Assembly (NCBI GenBank): GCA_026545765.1
Contig: CM048841.1
Location: 27,129,397 to 27,193,396 of the forward strand
DNA: 64,000 nt
Source of the DNA: Plantago major
Lineage: Eukaryota; Streptophyta; Magnoliopsida; Lamiales; Plantaginaceae
Direction: 5' to 3'
Shown here: in pieces, positions 1-11,700 of the stretch
Position numbering within the stretch: the first letter of the stretch is position 1
How the letters are laid out: each line of letters opens with the position of its first letter
Notes under the pieces: model-generated
Told to the model about the DNA's origin: nothing
The model's database searches: none
The model's input: only the letters and a program-made list of their open reading frames with translations
Position numbers and translations under genes: made by a program

Positions 1-377
1 CAACGGTTGAGATTAAAACAAAGCAAGTAATGTCTGTTGATAAATGCAGACATGGCCCACTACGCATTTAATGAAGCACAAAGGACGTACCACGCCTATG
101 CATATGCAAAGACATGTATTCATATTAAGCTATATGTATGTTGTATCTATGTACATTTTGTCTGCTATATATATATTGGATTTGGGCAAAAGACAAACAC
201 TTTTACCAATTCCGAAATTTTAAACTTGCATCAAAACAGCAAAATCTCTAAAGATTTCTGCAAAACCCCCTCTGCAAACTCAACTTCTTGTGCTTAGCCT
301 TCTGAAAAGACAGACTAATCTTGATTAATTGTGCGAAATTCATCTGAAAAACACTCATTCAAAACTCTATATAAGAG
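1..377 (+). other. Leader before the element A accessory gene
   Basis: No convincing coding sequence here. The stretch is AT-rich and ends with a TATATAAG box at 368-375, only three bases before the ATG at 378. That is too close to act as a normal TATA box for this ATG, so it may serve a downstream start or be chance. Confidence 0.4.
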
Positions 378-1976
378 ATGGCACCCAAGAAGATGACCAC
401 CAAGAACCCTAAGGCCGTATCATCTGCTCCTGCTGAAAAGCAAGGAGGAAAGGAACTTAAGGTGTTGAAGAAACGCCTTCTGGAAAAGTTTACCCCATCG
501 GACTGGAACCCTAACAACAAAATGAATTGGGGAGCTTTTCTAGTGAAGAGATATATACCAGCAGTTATACCTTCAAAACCAGAAAGGAAACTGATATTGG
601 GGATGCTGAAGAATTCCCATATCTACAAGCTTCTATCAGCTGCACCCAGTGGACTATCCACATCGGATGTCTTTGGAGTAATATAACAACTCCAAAATCT
701 TCACAAAAGTTGTGAATAATGAAGAAGAAAAATACATGCAGACTGAAGTCCAAGGACAAGAAATTGTTCTAGACTGCAAGACTTTTTGCAAGATATTCCG
801 ATTGAAAAATCGAGGAACATTTGAAGACATCAACATCAAAGACACTTCCATGATTCAAAGCGTCCAAGAGCTATTTGAAGCAATCCAGTTAGAAAATGCA
901 AAAGGTTGCCCAGGAGACTTTGTTCTGAAGGCCATCAGAACTAGTCATCTCCAGAAACACTGGAGTACTTTAGCTCTTATTCTGGTCCGTTGCTTTAATG
1001 GCAACAAAGGTGGAGTAGACCAGATAAGCATGGAGAGATGGATGATGATGCATCTTCTGAACAAGAAGCATGAAGGGCAGGAAACCCACTTCAATTGGGG
1101 GAAGTACGCCTTCAACAAATTCCTTGGACATATTGAGGAATTTGAGCCCAAAATCATCAATGGCCTTGCTGAGCCAAAGGCCAATATGCACTTTAGTCTC
1201 AGAATCTGTTACATTCTGGAAACAATGGGAATCACTCTCAGAGAGAGGCAGGAAATCGATCACTAACTCCCTTTCCGACACGCTTTTGAAGAAAAGGAGA
1301 AACTTGTCACTTTGAACGCACTCGAAAAGCGTAAGAAGAAGAAAGCGCAAGAAGGTGAGGAGGTCTCTGATCAAGCTCAAGCTAAACCTCCAGTTGCCAA
1401 GAGAAAGAGGACTCATAACAAAAGAGCCTCCAAGCCCCTAATCATACAAGAGGCACAACCTTCTGGAGACAAAGTCTCAGAAGATGTTGGACGCCCAGAA
1501 AGGCAACTCCACAATGCCCCAAGAATCCTGAACCAGAATGCTCCAGAACTCTCCAGAGATGATAGAAATATCATAGATGGGTCTGCACCAACACAGAATA
1601 GTGATTCTGAGGATGATGAAGTACTTGCAAAAGTACTCAAAAGATTCAAGTATGAGACCCATGGAGGAGCATCAAGCTCACTCTTGGAAAGACAAGAGCC
1701 CCTCCGCTTGAGGAAGAAAAGGCTGGTGAGGAAGATAGAATGATGGAAGATGTTTCCATTGCTTCCACATTCACAATGCCAGCACTTAATATTGCTGAAG
1801 AAAACCATGTTCTTGAACAAGTTCCTCAACCTTTTGAGAGAGCTCAACTCTCAGAAAGGGATCAAACTGAGATGGAGACTCAGAATGATACTGCAGAGGA
1901 GAACAATAATGAGCACAGAAAGACTGTGGAATCACCACAAGTCCAAGAGATCAATGATCAGCCTGACTCTATTCAG

Positions 1977-2054
1977 GTAACAAAGATAGTTTGTATCTAA
2001 CATGTCAACATAATTGCATGTTAACTTGTTACTCATAAGCTGTATTTGTTACAG
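1977..2054 (+). other. Candidate intron 1 in accessory gene
   Basis: 78 bp, GTAACA to TTACAG, U-rich, with a CTAAC branch-like motif near 1997. It sits between complete codons (phase 0): Gln before, Ala (GCC) after. It contains an in-frame stop (TAA at 1998), so the flanking reading frames join only if it is removed. Confidence 0.65.
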
Positions 2055-2159
2055 GCCAACTTGGAGACACACTTTCATGGGGAAGAAAACTTGTCCACCC
2101 CCTTGAATCAAGAAGAGGTTCCTCCAACCTCAGAACATCAAGAAGAGCCTGTCCCACAG

Positions 2160-2239
2160 GTAGTAAAGTTATCTCTGAACAAGAAATAACTAAAAATGCT
2201 CTTATGTTATGTTCTAATTTTCTTAATGTCTCTTCTTAG
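2160..2239 (+). other. Candidate intron 2 in accessory gene
   Basis: 80 bp, GTAGTA to TTCTTAG, strongly U-rich before the acceptor. It follows a 105-nt exon (2055-2159, 35 codons). Phase 0: Gln before, Ala (GCT) after. Its length is not a multiple of three, so retention would shift the frame. Confidence 0.65.
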
Positions 2240-2347
2240 GCTCCAACTGAGGAAGTAGTGGTGGTGGAACCAACACCCCAAAACCTAGAGATTCCAGAGG
2301 CTGAAAAGCTTTCTGAGGAAGTATTTACTGAGCCTTCTGCTGAGATG

Positions 2348-2426
2348 GTAAGTAATCAGTAATAGTCTTCTTCAAAGAATGCTCTGGAAAAACCCACTAC
2401 TAAATCTTTTATGTTTGTACTTACAG
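2348..2426 (+). other. Candidate intron 3 in accessory gene
   Basis: 79 bp with a near-consensus donor GTAAGT and acceptor TTACAG. It follows a 108-nt exon (2240-2347, 36 codons). Phase 0: Met before, Ala (GCT) after. Confidence 0.7.
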
Positions 2427-2693
2427 GCTCAGTCAGAAGAACAATTGGAAGGAAAGACTGTGGTCTTATCTCCTCCAAAAGAAACTACAACTGCTGAACA
2501 AGCAGTATCTGCAGAAAAGGTGCCTGAAACCCCCAAGGTTTCTGAGGACCATGCTACTGAGCTTCCTCACTTGGAAGTTCAAGCAGAAAGCAAGGTTGAT
2601 GAGGATAAAACTTCTCCTCACACCAAAGTATCTGAGGCCGCTGTGCCCAAGCAAGCAAAAATCCAAGCAGATGAGCCTAGTGTTTCTACACAG

Positions 2694-2774
2694 GTATGCT
2701 CAGAAAGCTTACTTCTGCACACAGATACTAACACAAGTTGTTTGAACAAAACTAACTTGAACACCTTCTTTCAG
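2694..2774 (+). other. Candidate intron 4 in accessory gene
   Basis: 81 bp, GTATGC to CTTTCAG, with CTAAC motifs at about 2732 and 2752. It follows a 267-nt exon (2427-2693). Phase 0: Gln before, Ala (GCT) after. This one has no stop and is a multiple of three, so the ORF stays open whether or not it is spliced. Confidence 0.6.
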
Positions 2775-4140
2775 GCTCAAAGTCTAGTGCCAGTTGATTT
2801 ACTCAAGGCTTTCCAGAAGCACACTTTAAAGAAACATCTCAAGTGCTTCAGACAATGGCAGAAACTCAGAAAGGCTGACCTTTCAGAATTAGCCAGAGTA
2901 ATCGACGTCCCAGAAAAGAGAGCAATCGCCTTCAATCTGGAAGATTATATCCATGCATTGTTCCCAACAGAGTCCTACTCATTTGCCACTCTGATGCATG
3001 AAGACTTCATTCATGAAGTAGCACAAAGACTTATAGCAGATTTCAAGTCTGCGGATGCTCAAACCCAAGAGCAGATGGTTACCCATCCTGCCTTGCCCAG
3101 CAAGCTCACTACTTATCCTGCTGAACAAGAAGAAGTCAATGGGAGGATGATTACATTCCCAAATGTGATCAACCTGGTTTCAGAAGATGACGAGGAGATG
3201 GACAAAAATGATTATCCAGAACCTCCCTCTGAACATCCAAACCAAGAAGCAAAGAAAAAGGATGATGATGATGATGATCAGAATGATGATCCCCAACCTG
3301 GACAAGGCAGGATTCAGAAAGCTAGCAAATAAAGTGGAGAAAAGGTTAATCCCTCAATTGCTCAGAAAGCTCCATCATCATCACCTCCCAAGTCTCATCA
3401 AGATACCCAACAAGCTGAACACAACAATGCCATAGAAGAAATTTCAGCTGCTGAGTTTAGGATTGAACAACTCAGAAAGGTATTGGAAGAAGAGAAGAGA
3501 ATCAACATTGAGACTCAAGCTCTTGTTGATGAAAAGGAAGCCAAAATCAAGAAGCTCGAAGAAGCTAATGCTAAGGAATTGGCACTCCTAGATGAGCAAA
3601 GAAATTTGAAAAATGCCATTGTTGTCACAGCTGCTGAGATAGATGCCATGGATGACAATGATGATGAAGAGCATGATGCTGAGACTGCATCAGGAAGACC
3701 TTCTACATCTTCTCAGAAGGCGACACTTGATGGAAAGCGAAGAAGATTGTCAATCTGCAAACAATCCAAGAAAAGGATTATGATAGTGATCTCGAAACCA
3801 CAACTTGATTACTGAAGCAGAAGATGAGAGACTTGTCACTCAGCACAAAAGATCCCTACTTGCTCCTCATATATTCTCTACACCAAGTAGTTCAAGAAGT
3901 GAAGAGCACCGTGCAAGGAACAGTGTCTTTTTAGAACTCAGAAAGACACTAGTTGCCCAAGACACGTATGCTAAAATCCGTCCCGGAAGAGATGAAGCCA
4001 TTGGGCTGCTTTACAACAGAGCAACCAAAGATAGCTCTCTCTCGGAAAGACCTAGGGTTGGTCAGGATGAGGATTGTAACAATGCTAATGCAAGATTGAA
4101 TGAAGCCACCATGCGTCATCGCAAGCCAACGCCATCCTAA

Positions 4141-5506
4141 GGCCGCTTGAAGAGCTCAATGAAAGGAGCGAGGAACGGTTAAAGCGGAACAACGGTGAAG
4201 AAAGAACTTCAAGAATTAGTCAGGTACAACAATCTCGGAAAAACTTTGAAGTCTCTCTGAAGCTTATGCTATCATGAGTCGATCATTCATGACTAAGGGG
4301 AAGAAGAGATGCCTCGAGAAGAGGAAGAAAAAGAAAACAATCAAATCCTCCCTCCTCAAGTCAACTTGTCATTAAGGACACCACTGAAGACACCCTTGCT
4401 GAAGAAGTTGTTCCAGATCAACCAGCCAGAAGGCTGAGAAGTATGGTCACTAGGGGAACCAAGTCCCTTAGAATCTCAGAAGAGAAAAAGACTTCTGAAG
4501 AAGAAGAAGAAAAGGAAGAAGGAGAAGTAAGAGGTCAAGAAAGCTGCAAGTCTCCAATTTTGGACTTCAATGATGATGAGGATGATTCTAATGAACATCC
4601 ACTTCACAAGAAAAGGAGACAAGCAACTACTTCACAACCTCCTCTGGCAGCAAAGCCCTTAGCAGCCAGAACTCCTTCTGGAAATACCAAGTCTATACAA
4701 GGAACATCCACCAAAGACAAATTTCAAGGCAGAAGAAAGGGTTAGAGGATCTCTGACGAAGGCCACCAAATGAAAAGGCAAGAAGGATTTCGGTTTGTAA
4801 TTAACAATGAAACACATCAAGAAAGGCCCGATGCCCACATTGAGTATATGAAGACCAGTAATGAAGAATCTTCATATAGGTGCATTCTGAACAAGAGAGG
4901 GTATTGGATTCTGGAACTACAACATCTACTTGTCAATGATAAGTTTCCAACTCCCATCCTCAACCGAATCCTGAAATGGAGAGAAGGCAAGCCAGAATTG
5001 CTAAACCGGAGCACCTTCATGCCTGGCTAAACTTTGAAGTAGAAAAGAGGAATGAAGCCAGAAAGATGGATCTTTCTTTTGCCTGTCGTTACCCAAAACC
5101 TGATGATGTACACAAGGTAAGAAAACTGGATGGTAGCTACAGCAGGAAGAACAAACTAGGTGTTTCAACCTATGAGTCATTCTATATGACATTGGATGAA
5201 TACCTAGATGATATACATTATCTGGAAGAAATATACAAGTATTTCAACCTGTCTCAGCTGCAAGTAGACCATGCATGGGTGCAGGAAAGTACAGGTCAAA
5301 CATTTTCTGCGGAAGAATCACAAGCTTGGCAAGAGTTACCATGAAATATGTGACTTATCTAGAAAGACAGAGCTCTCTGTCAGAAGGATTCTTTATGACT
5401 ATGTCCAAGAATGCAGAAAAATGGATGATCATGTCAATTGATCCAGAAAGGGTGCTGAAGAACTTGAGGTATTTGCACCAAAGTTGCATTTCTGAAGACT
5501 TGAAGA
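4141..5506 (+). pseudogene. Decayed distal part of the accessory region
   Basis: Several overlapping broken frames: an acidic/basic low-complexity segment at 4443-4745 (start MVTRGTKSLR, Glu-rich run, KKRRQ basic patch) and a more globular stretch across 4770-5517 in shifting frames (Tyr/Trp-rich, ending in MDDHVNWSRK-like fragments). It continues the style of the upstream gene but has no recognisable domain. It may be the C-terminal part of the same gene or a second ORF. It ends at the insertion site of element C. Confidence 0.45.
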
Positions 5507-5511
5507 CTAGT
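5507..5511 (+). repeat. Target duplication of element C, left copy
   Basis: CTAGT directly before the 5' LTR, repeated exactly at 18539-18543 after the 3' LTR. Confidence 0.9.
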
Positions 5512-6369
5512 TGTTGATACGGAAATATGTCCAATCCGTTAAGGGCGCCATAGAGCGTGTCCTAAAGCGCATCACGGCTTAACTAGCCAATCCAGTACTG
5601 GTCCGACCTCACATGGTCCGCCCAAAGTGAATCGACCAGTACACTGAAGTCACTACATCCCCATAGCTAGTCCGAGCTGGCTAAGGAAAGGACTTCCGAA
5701 CCTGACCATGTCAGTACAGAGATGCCTAACGGACCGTACGAGAGAATCTCGGACGCCACCATTACTTTAAGACCAAACGTATATAACAGAACCACTGAGA
5801 TACTTCCGTGAGACTCTTGGCTCGGACATCCAGAGTCACCCAAGGGCAGATCAACTAAGCAGATAGATCTGTCCGAGGGAACAACACGGACCCAACAGGC
5901 GGAACAGTACTCTCAGAGGGAAAAGGTCCAAACTACCCTCCCAGGCCCACTTATCGGTATTGGACTACTGTTTACTAATGGGCCATGGGCCAAAGGTAGC
6001 ATTGGTGTCCAAATCTGGATCGTACACTTGGCATCACCTTATGAGCTACCTCATGAGTATATGATAACTATAAATACAGCACAAGGTCCAAGACCTTAAG
6101 GTAAGTGATAGGTCGAAAAGCGAGACCAAAGTGATATCCATTATACCTTTCCCATTACTATTGCATTGAGAGCTACCACCTCTCCTTTGAGTGAAGCCTC
6201 TTACCGGATTGACCTTGGCAATCCGGGTAACCCATTCTAACCCCCCCACTTAGTCCTGTCAGGTGCTCTTTCTCGGACAACCCTCTTATCGGACTTCAAG
6301 TTGGAGGCGGAGCTTGGATTAGGTTACTTGCAGTGGTAGTGTTGGTGTTGAGAGGTTTATACCCCAACA
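5512..6369 (+). repeat. 5' LTR of element C
   Basis: 858 bp, TGTTG...CAACA, near-identical to 17676-18538. A TATAAATA box is present near 6068-6075, a likely LTR promoter. A C-run at 6241-6247 is seven long here and longer in the 3' copy. Confidence 0.95.
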
Positions 6370-6372
6370 TTT

Positions 6373-6390
6373 TGGCGCCGTCTGTGGGAA
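6373..6390 (+). other. Primer binding site of element C
   Basis: TGGCGCCGTCTGTGGGAA starts three bases after the LTR end. The first nine bases match a tRNA-Asp-type primer site; the rest diverges. Element E has a related site. Confidence 0.7.
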
Positions 6391-6425
6391 ACTTTACAAA
6401 AAGCATCTGTGTTTCGAGTAAACCA

Positions 6426-8097
6426 ATGGCAAGAACAAGACGAACAGCGAGAGCTGGTACTACAGAACTAAGAACTCCACCACCGCCCATGGGACGCCCT
6501 CCACCCGGGGGCAACGGTGAGAGGAAGATATCAGCGAGGACACACAGTCCTTCCTCGGAAGTAAAGAAGCCCGACAGAGCTCAAGGCCCACCCAACAATT
6601 CACGATGCACGATGAACGCATTGTCGAACTAACGACCTTGGATTGAGCGAGTGCGGTTTGACAGTCGCTAACAATCATCCAGGTGCAGGATCCAACAATG
6701 CTCCTCCACAACAAGCCACTCCGCCAGTGGTTACGCCTCCTCAGGCAGAGCCAGCATCGTCTAGGAACGGACAACGTCCAATCCAGCATAGATTAGGAGA
6801 TCAGCAACCCCAGGAGGATTTGCGAGATCTATTGGACAGGCGGGCCTCAACCTCACAAATCCGAGGGGAAGGAAGCTATCAAGTGAGGAGAGAGCGCCAA
6901 GACGTGAACAATAGACACCCGGAAGTTCCACTCCCAATGCCTCCGAGGGACAGGGATCAAGTGGCGGAAACAATTCCAAGAGCCCGCATGAACGAACTTC
7001 CCGCGGATGTGGCCATGCATCCGAGGACAGGGGAGATCATGACGGCAGACGAGATCTATGCCCAGCAAAAGGCTTTAGAAGCTCAGATTCTAAGCCTCGG
7101 ACGTCTCGTAAAAGATCACGAGCAGATCACTACCAGCGCGCCAAATCCCCTATGTGACAGTATCATGAGGGAGAAGGAGAAAGCAGAATTCGGACCAAGT
7201 GATTCCAAACTTGGAATACTACTATGGGGACGCTTCTCCCGTGGGTCACCTGACCCGCTTCAACAGAAAGATGGATTCCAAAGGGATGAGTGACAACACT
7301 AAAGCCCTCACTTTCTCGTCTACTCTCTTCGGAACTGCCATGGATTGGTACACCTCTTTGCCGAATAATTGATCTGATACAGACGCTGCGGATCATCTTC
7401 TAAATTCTTGGCTCGATTCGGCAAATCCAAGAGGAGAAAACGTACTGTGGAGCATCTAGCAGGCGTTATACAGGGAGAGCACGAGGATCTAAGGACTTTC
7501 TTGGATCTATTTCACACGGAGGTTCTTCGGGTTGAGCCACACAGTATTAAAGAACGGGTCCGACACCTGTATGCTAATACTCTCAACTCGGAACTCCGAA
7601 GAAAACTCTCAAGTCAAGAAGTAAGAAGCGAAAAGTACTTAGAAGACATCTATGAGGAAGTGATGTATGGAGAAGATTACAGAAGGAATGTTCCAGTGAG
7701 AGCCAGCTCCAAGAAAGCGAAGGATCCGGTGAAGCAAGACCAACGCCCAGCAAAGTTTGATTCAAGAAGGGATCAAAGAGACAGAGGTTTTCACAGGGAG
7801 AGAAGTCCGCCAAGACGATATGCGGACTATACCCGGCTCAACAGACCAAGATCCGACATCTTGGCAACTATTGTGGAGAAGAAGCTGGACGTCCAATGGC
7901 CGAAGCCCCCTCACGGCGGCCGTAAGAGTAAGAACGCAAAAGGCTATTGCAAGTTTCACAAGTGTCGCGGACACGAAACGGACGATTGCATTCAGCTGAA
8001 GACAGAAGTGGAACACCTGATAAGGGATGGGAAATTGAAGGAGCATATCTATAAGGCGAACACATGCGACAAGATAGAACGAGCAAAGGAGAGATGA
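6426..8097 (+). pseudogene. gag of element C (broken)
   Basis: Capsid/nucleocapsid precursor. The ATG at 6426 opens a Pro/Arg-rich leader. Frame changes near 6640 into a segment with the DLRDLLDRRA motif shared with element E. The retrotransposon-gag core (frames switching at about 7290-7400) has an AMDW motif typical of the family, followed by a Leu/Arg-rich helix region (about 7420-7690). A zinc knuckle of the Tat style, CKFHKCRGHETDDC, lies at about 7945-7990, with basic residues before it. At least two frameshifts and an internal TGA (7291) make it non-functional as it stands. Confidence 0.8.
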
Positions 8098-9049
8098 GAG
8101 GATGCGGAACCACCGCCCACTCATTGCCTCTGCCCCCTCCGCCAATCAACTATCCGCCCCATCTGGACCAACGTTCTTACCGATATACTGACGATATCGA
8201 AATGGAAAACGCCCCATACAGCGGGGTGATCAACACTATTATGGGAGGACCAATGGGGAGATAGCGAGGAGCAAGGGGCGCGCGCAAAACCTCCGAAACA
8301 ACGACCAAGCATATGCTAGTCCGGCAATTCCAAGCACTAACGCCATATCATTCGATGACAGTGAAATTCCTCCTCCTACGGCAGGGGGAGAAGACATCGA
8401 AAACCCAGATGTCCTACTAGTGGTCTCATTGACCATTGCAACCTACCGAGTGAATAAGATCTTGGTTGACACGGAAGTTCCTCGAACATCATTTACGAGA
8501 GGACCTTTGGATCGGGATGGCATTGGGTAGAGTCCGATATGGCGAGTGCACACCTCCATATTAGGATTCGAGGAGGAACTGTCGACCCTCGGAAGTATCA
8601 TGTTACATGTTTCTCTCGGTACCTTTCCGGCAAGGGTGACACAAAGTCGTCCGTGGTGGTCGAACAAACTTTCGATTATAGTGCCATCTTGGACGCCCGA
8701 GTCTCAACCGGTTTGAAATGTTTCATCTACTCTCCACAGGATGAAGTTCCCAACGGCCTTGAGTCGGACAAGAGCTCGAAATGTCGAGAAGCTTGGGAAT
8801 GTTATATCATGTCCACAAGAAGGCGTCTGCCCCGTACTTGATCACCGTGACTCTGACGCCCACTATCCTTCCACCCAGAAAGGAGGACTCACAAGTCGAC
8901 GTAGGAAGCCAGAAGGAAAAATTTCCTAGAACAACGCGAATTGAGCCTCATGAGACCCTCAAAGAGATCGAGATTATTGCTGGCGATCCCGAGAAGAAAA
9001 CAAGGATCGGGACCGAAATGAATGTGGAAGTAGAGATGAAGCTCATCGC
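8098..9049 (+). pseudogene. Protease region of element C (broken)
   Basis: Linker and aspartic protease between gag and RT. The catalytic segment reads KILVDTE at about 8458-8478, where the Asp-Thr-Gly triad would be expected. The Gly is lost and the frame shifts immediately after, so the following flap region appears in other frames (8539-8841). From about 8930 a segment leading into RT resumes. No active protease can be made from this copy. Confidence 0.6.
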
Positions 9050-10173
9050 TTGCCTCGAGAAAACATGATGTGTTACTGGAGTACCGACGACCTGAAGGGG
9101 ATCGACCCACGGGTTACAGTTCACCATCTGAACATGGATCCTTCGGTCAAATACATCCGACAGAAAAGGAAAGACTTTGGCCCCATCAAGGATGCCATCA
9201 TATCCGCCGAAGTCGATCGACTCCTAAAGGCAGGACACATCGAGGAAGTCCGCTACTCTGACTGGGTTTGCAATGTTGTTCTGGTCGAAAAGTCGCCAGG
9301 CAAGTGGCGAATGTGTAATGACTTCACAAGGTTGAACAAGTTTTGCCCCAAGGATCCGTATCCATTGCCACAGATAGATCAACTGGTTGACTCTACCTCC
9401 GGATGTGCGCTACTGAGCTTCATGGACGCATACCAAGGCTTCTACCAAATTCGGATGGCCAAGGAGGACGTTAAGAAAATGGCCTTCTTCGCGGCAGGAG
9501 GAGTATACTGCTTCAAGGTGATGCCATTGATCAAGAACGCGGGAGCCACCTACCAGCGACTGGTAAACCAAATGTTCAAAGACGAGATCGGGAAGACGAT
9601 GGAAGTCTACGTAGACGAATGCTTGTTAAAAGTAAGACTGAGGAAGAGCATATTGAGCATCTCAACAATTGCTTTTCCATCCTGCGGAAGTATGGGATGA
9701 AACTGAATCCGGAAAAATGCACTTTCGGAGTGACGGGAGGAAAATTCCTTGGATACATGGTCACGGAAAGGGGAATCAGCGCCAATCCCGAGAAAATCAA
9801 GGCGATCCTAGATCTGCCATACCCGAAAACCCTCAATGAGGTACAGCGGCTCATAGGAAGTCTCATGTCCTTAAGTCGTTTTATTTCCCGGTCAGCCGAG
9901 AAGAATCTTCCGTTCTTCAAAACCCTCCGGAAAGGAGAGAACTTTGTGTGGACCACGGAATGTTCCGAGGCTTTCGAAAAGTTGAAAGAATACCTCCATT
10001 CCCCTCCACTGCTCTCCAAGCCCGTCGAAGGAGAACCACTCTACCTCTACCTAGCAATTACGGAAGAGGCAATGAGTTCCGTCCTAATACGGATTCAAGC
10101 TAACGAGCATTCGCCGATCTACTATCTTAGCAAAGCCCTTGCTGGGGCGGAGACAAGATACGTGAAGATCTAG
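9050..10173 (+). pseudogene. Reverse transcriptase / RNase H start of element C
   Basis: RT motifs in order: the KYIRQKRKDFGP entry, WRMCNDFTRLNKFCPKDPYP, LSFMDAYQGFYQI (first catalytic Asp), then NAGATYQRLVNQMF and YVDE in place of YVDD at 9607-9618. The frame shifts exactly at this active-site motif. Connection and early RNase H continue in the next frame (9619-10173: LNPEKCTFGV, GKFLGYMV, FVWTTECSEAF) until an in-frame TAG at 10171. The MPFGL motif is also altered to MPLI. Copies DNA from element RNA in intact relatives; inactive here. Confidence 0.85.
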
Positions 10174-11700
10174 AAACTCGCATACGCTTTAGTTTATACC
10201 GCCAGACGGTTAAAACCTTACTTTAAGTCTCACAAAATAGTGGTACTAACTACGGAACCTTTGAAACAGGTCCTAGGAAAGCCCGACCAATCTGGACGAC
10301 TCTCTAAGTGGGCGATCGAGCTCAGCGAATACGACATTTGCTACCAGGCTCCGTCAGCCAAAAAGGCTCAGGTCCTCGCCGACTTCTTAGCGAATTACCC
10401 AGAGAAGGATTCAGAGAAAGTCCCTGACAAACAAGTGTTCGAGTGCTTAACCACCAAACATATAGTCCGAAATCCAGCCCCTCCAAGGTTTAACTATCTC
10501 AAGGACGGATCTTTGCCGGCCGATCCAAAAGAATCGAGGAGTGTGCAGTGCCGAGCAAATAGATATTTTATAATGGGTGATGATCTGTACAAAAGATCTT
10601 TTTTCGGGACCCACCTGAGATGCTTGAACCCACAAGAAGCACAGACCGTGCTTGAAGAGATACACAACGGAAGCTGTGGGAGTCATTCCGGGGGGAGGAC
10701 CCTTGCACAGAAAATCATACGACAAGGCTATTATTGCCCCACCATCGGTAAAGATTCCGTCGACCACGCCCGGAGATGTCAGGATTGCCAATATTACGCA
10801 AACATCCCACATCGTCCGACGAACCCTATGATTCCGTCAGTCATAGCGTGTCCGTTCGATCAGTGGGGTATCGACATTGTCGGACCCTTTCCGAGGGGTA
10901 CCCAGCAGAAAAAATTTCTTATTGTGGCTGTGGAGTACTTTACCAAATGGGTAGAAGCCGAGGCTGTTGCGACCATTACAGAGAGTCGAGTGCGGACCTT
11001 TATCTGGAAGAATATCATCTGTCGCTTTGGCTTGCCCAGGATTCTCGTCTCGGACAATGGCGCCCAGTTCTCAGGACATAGGCTCAAGGAATGGCTGGCA
11101 TCCTTCAAAATCAAGCAACGATTTACATCTGTTGGATACTCGCAAGCCAATGGACAGGCTGAGTCCACAAACAAAACAATAGTCAAGATCCTCGAGAAGC
11201 AGTTGAGAACTTCGCAAGAAAGCTGGGCGGACGACCTGGAAGGCGTGCTATGGGCGCATCGCACCACTGCACGGACTGCGACCAAAGAAACTCCTCTCTC
11301 CTTGGTGTATGGTTCCGAGGCAGTCATACCATCCGAGATTGCTGTAGAGACTTTGAGAATCCGAGAGTTTGAAGATAAGGCAAACCGAGAAGCTCGGATA
11401 TTCGAGCTGGACGTGTTTGAACAGAAAAGGTCGGATGCACTGGCGAACATCCTTAGGTATCAGGCAACCGTCGCCCGAGCCTACAACAGGAACGTTAATG
11501 CGGCAAACTTGCAAGTCGGGGACCTAGTGCTCCGACGGGCCGACATTTTGAGCAATGTTGGAAAACTCAAGCCCAAGTGGGAAGGACCCTACAAGATTAT
11601 TGGGGCCAAAGTAAATGGCAGTTATGTATTAGAAGATGAGAACGGACATCTCCTCAGGCGTCCGTGGAATGCTAGAAACCTCCAGAAGTTCTATGCTTGA
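10174..11700 (+). pseudogene. RNase H tail and integrase of element C
   Basis: Same frame as the upstream segment but after its TAG stop. First come the end of RNase H (KLAYALVYTARRLKPYF, SEYDICYQAP, ADFLANYP), then the integrase. The integrase has an HHCC finger (His at about 10661 and 10684; CQDC at about 10780), a catalytic core with Asp in DQWGIDIVGPF (10858), Asp in VSDNGAQF (11049) and Glu in GQAEST (11155), and a C-terminal SH3-like part (LVLRRADI, PKWEGPYKI) ending at 11700. No chromodomain. All three catalytic residues are kept. The second (archaeal-type) RNase H usually found between these domains in Tat elements is missing. Confidence 0.85.

Larger units (their letters stand above)
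378..4140 (+). pseudogene. Env-position accessory gene of element A, with introns
   Basis: Reading from the ATG at 378 gives a basic N-terminus (MAPKKMTTKNP), a globular part with Trp/Cys-rich segments up to about 1266, then a long Lys/Glu-rich low-complexity part with a coiled-coil-like stretch (about 3440-3620). The gene is broken: a frameshift near 683, an in-frame TAA at 1264, a frameshift near 1685, TAA at 3330 and a frameshift near 3805. Reading continues in a sensible frame after each lesion. Four GT-AG segments (1977-2054, 2160-2239, 2348-2426, 2694-2774) interrupt the 3' half, and joining their flanks keeps one frame. The globular part vaguely recalls plant transposon-associated domains (PF20167 type); that is inference only. 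Not recognised as an enzyme. It occupies the env-like position of SIRE-type copia elements. Confidence 0.6.

Noticed and set aside
368..375. TATA box driving the accessory gene at 378
   Set aside because: It is three bases from the ATG, leaving no room for a transcript start before that codon.
10860..11450. Long minus-strand ORF opposite the C integrase
   Set aside because: Shadow of the integrase frame, which has clear catalytic motifs on the plus strand.
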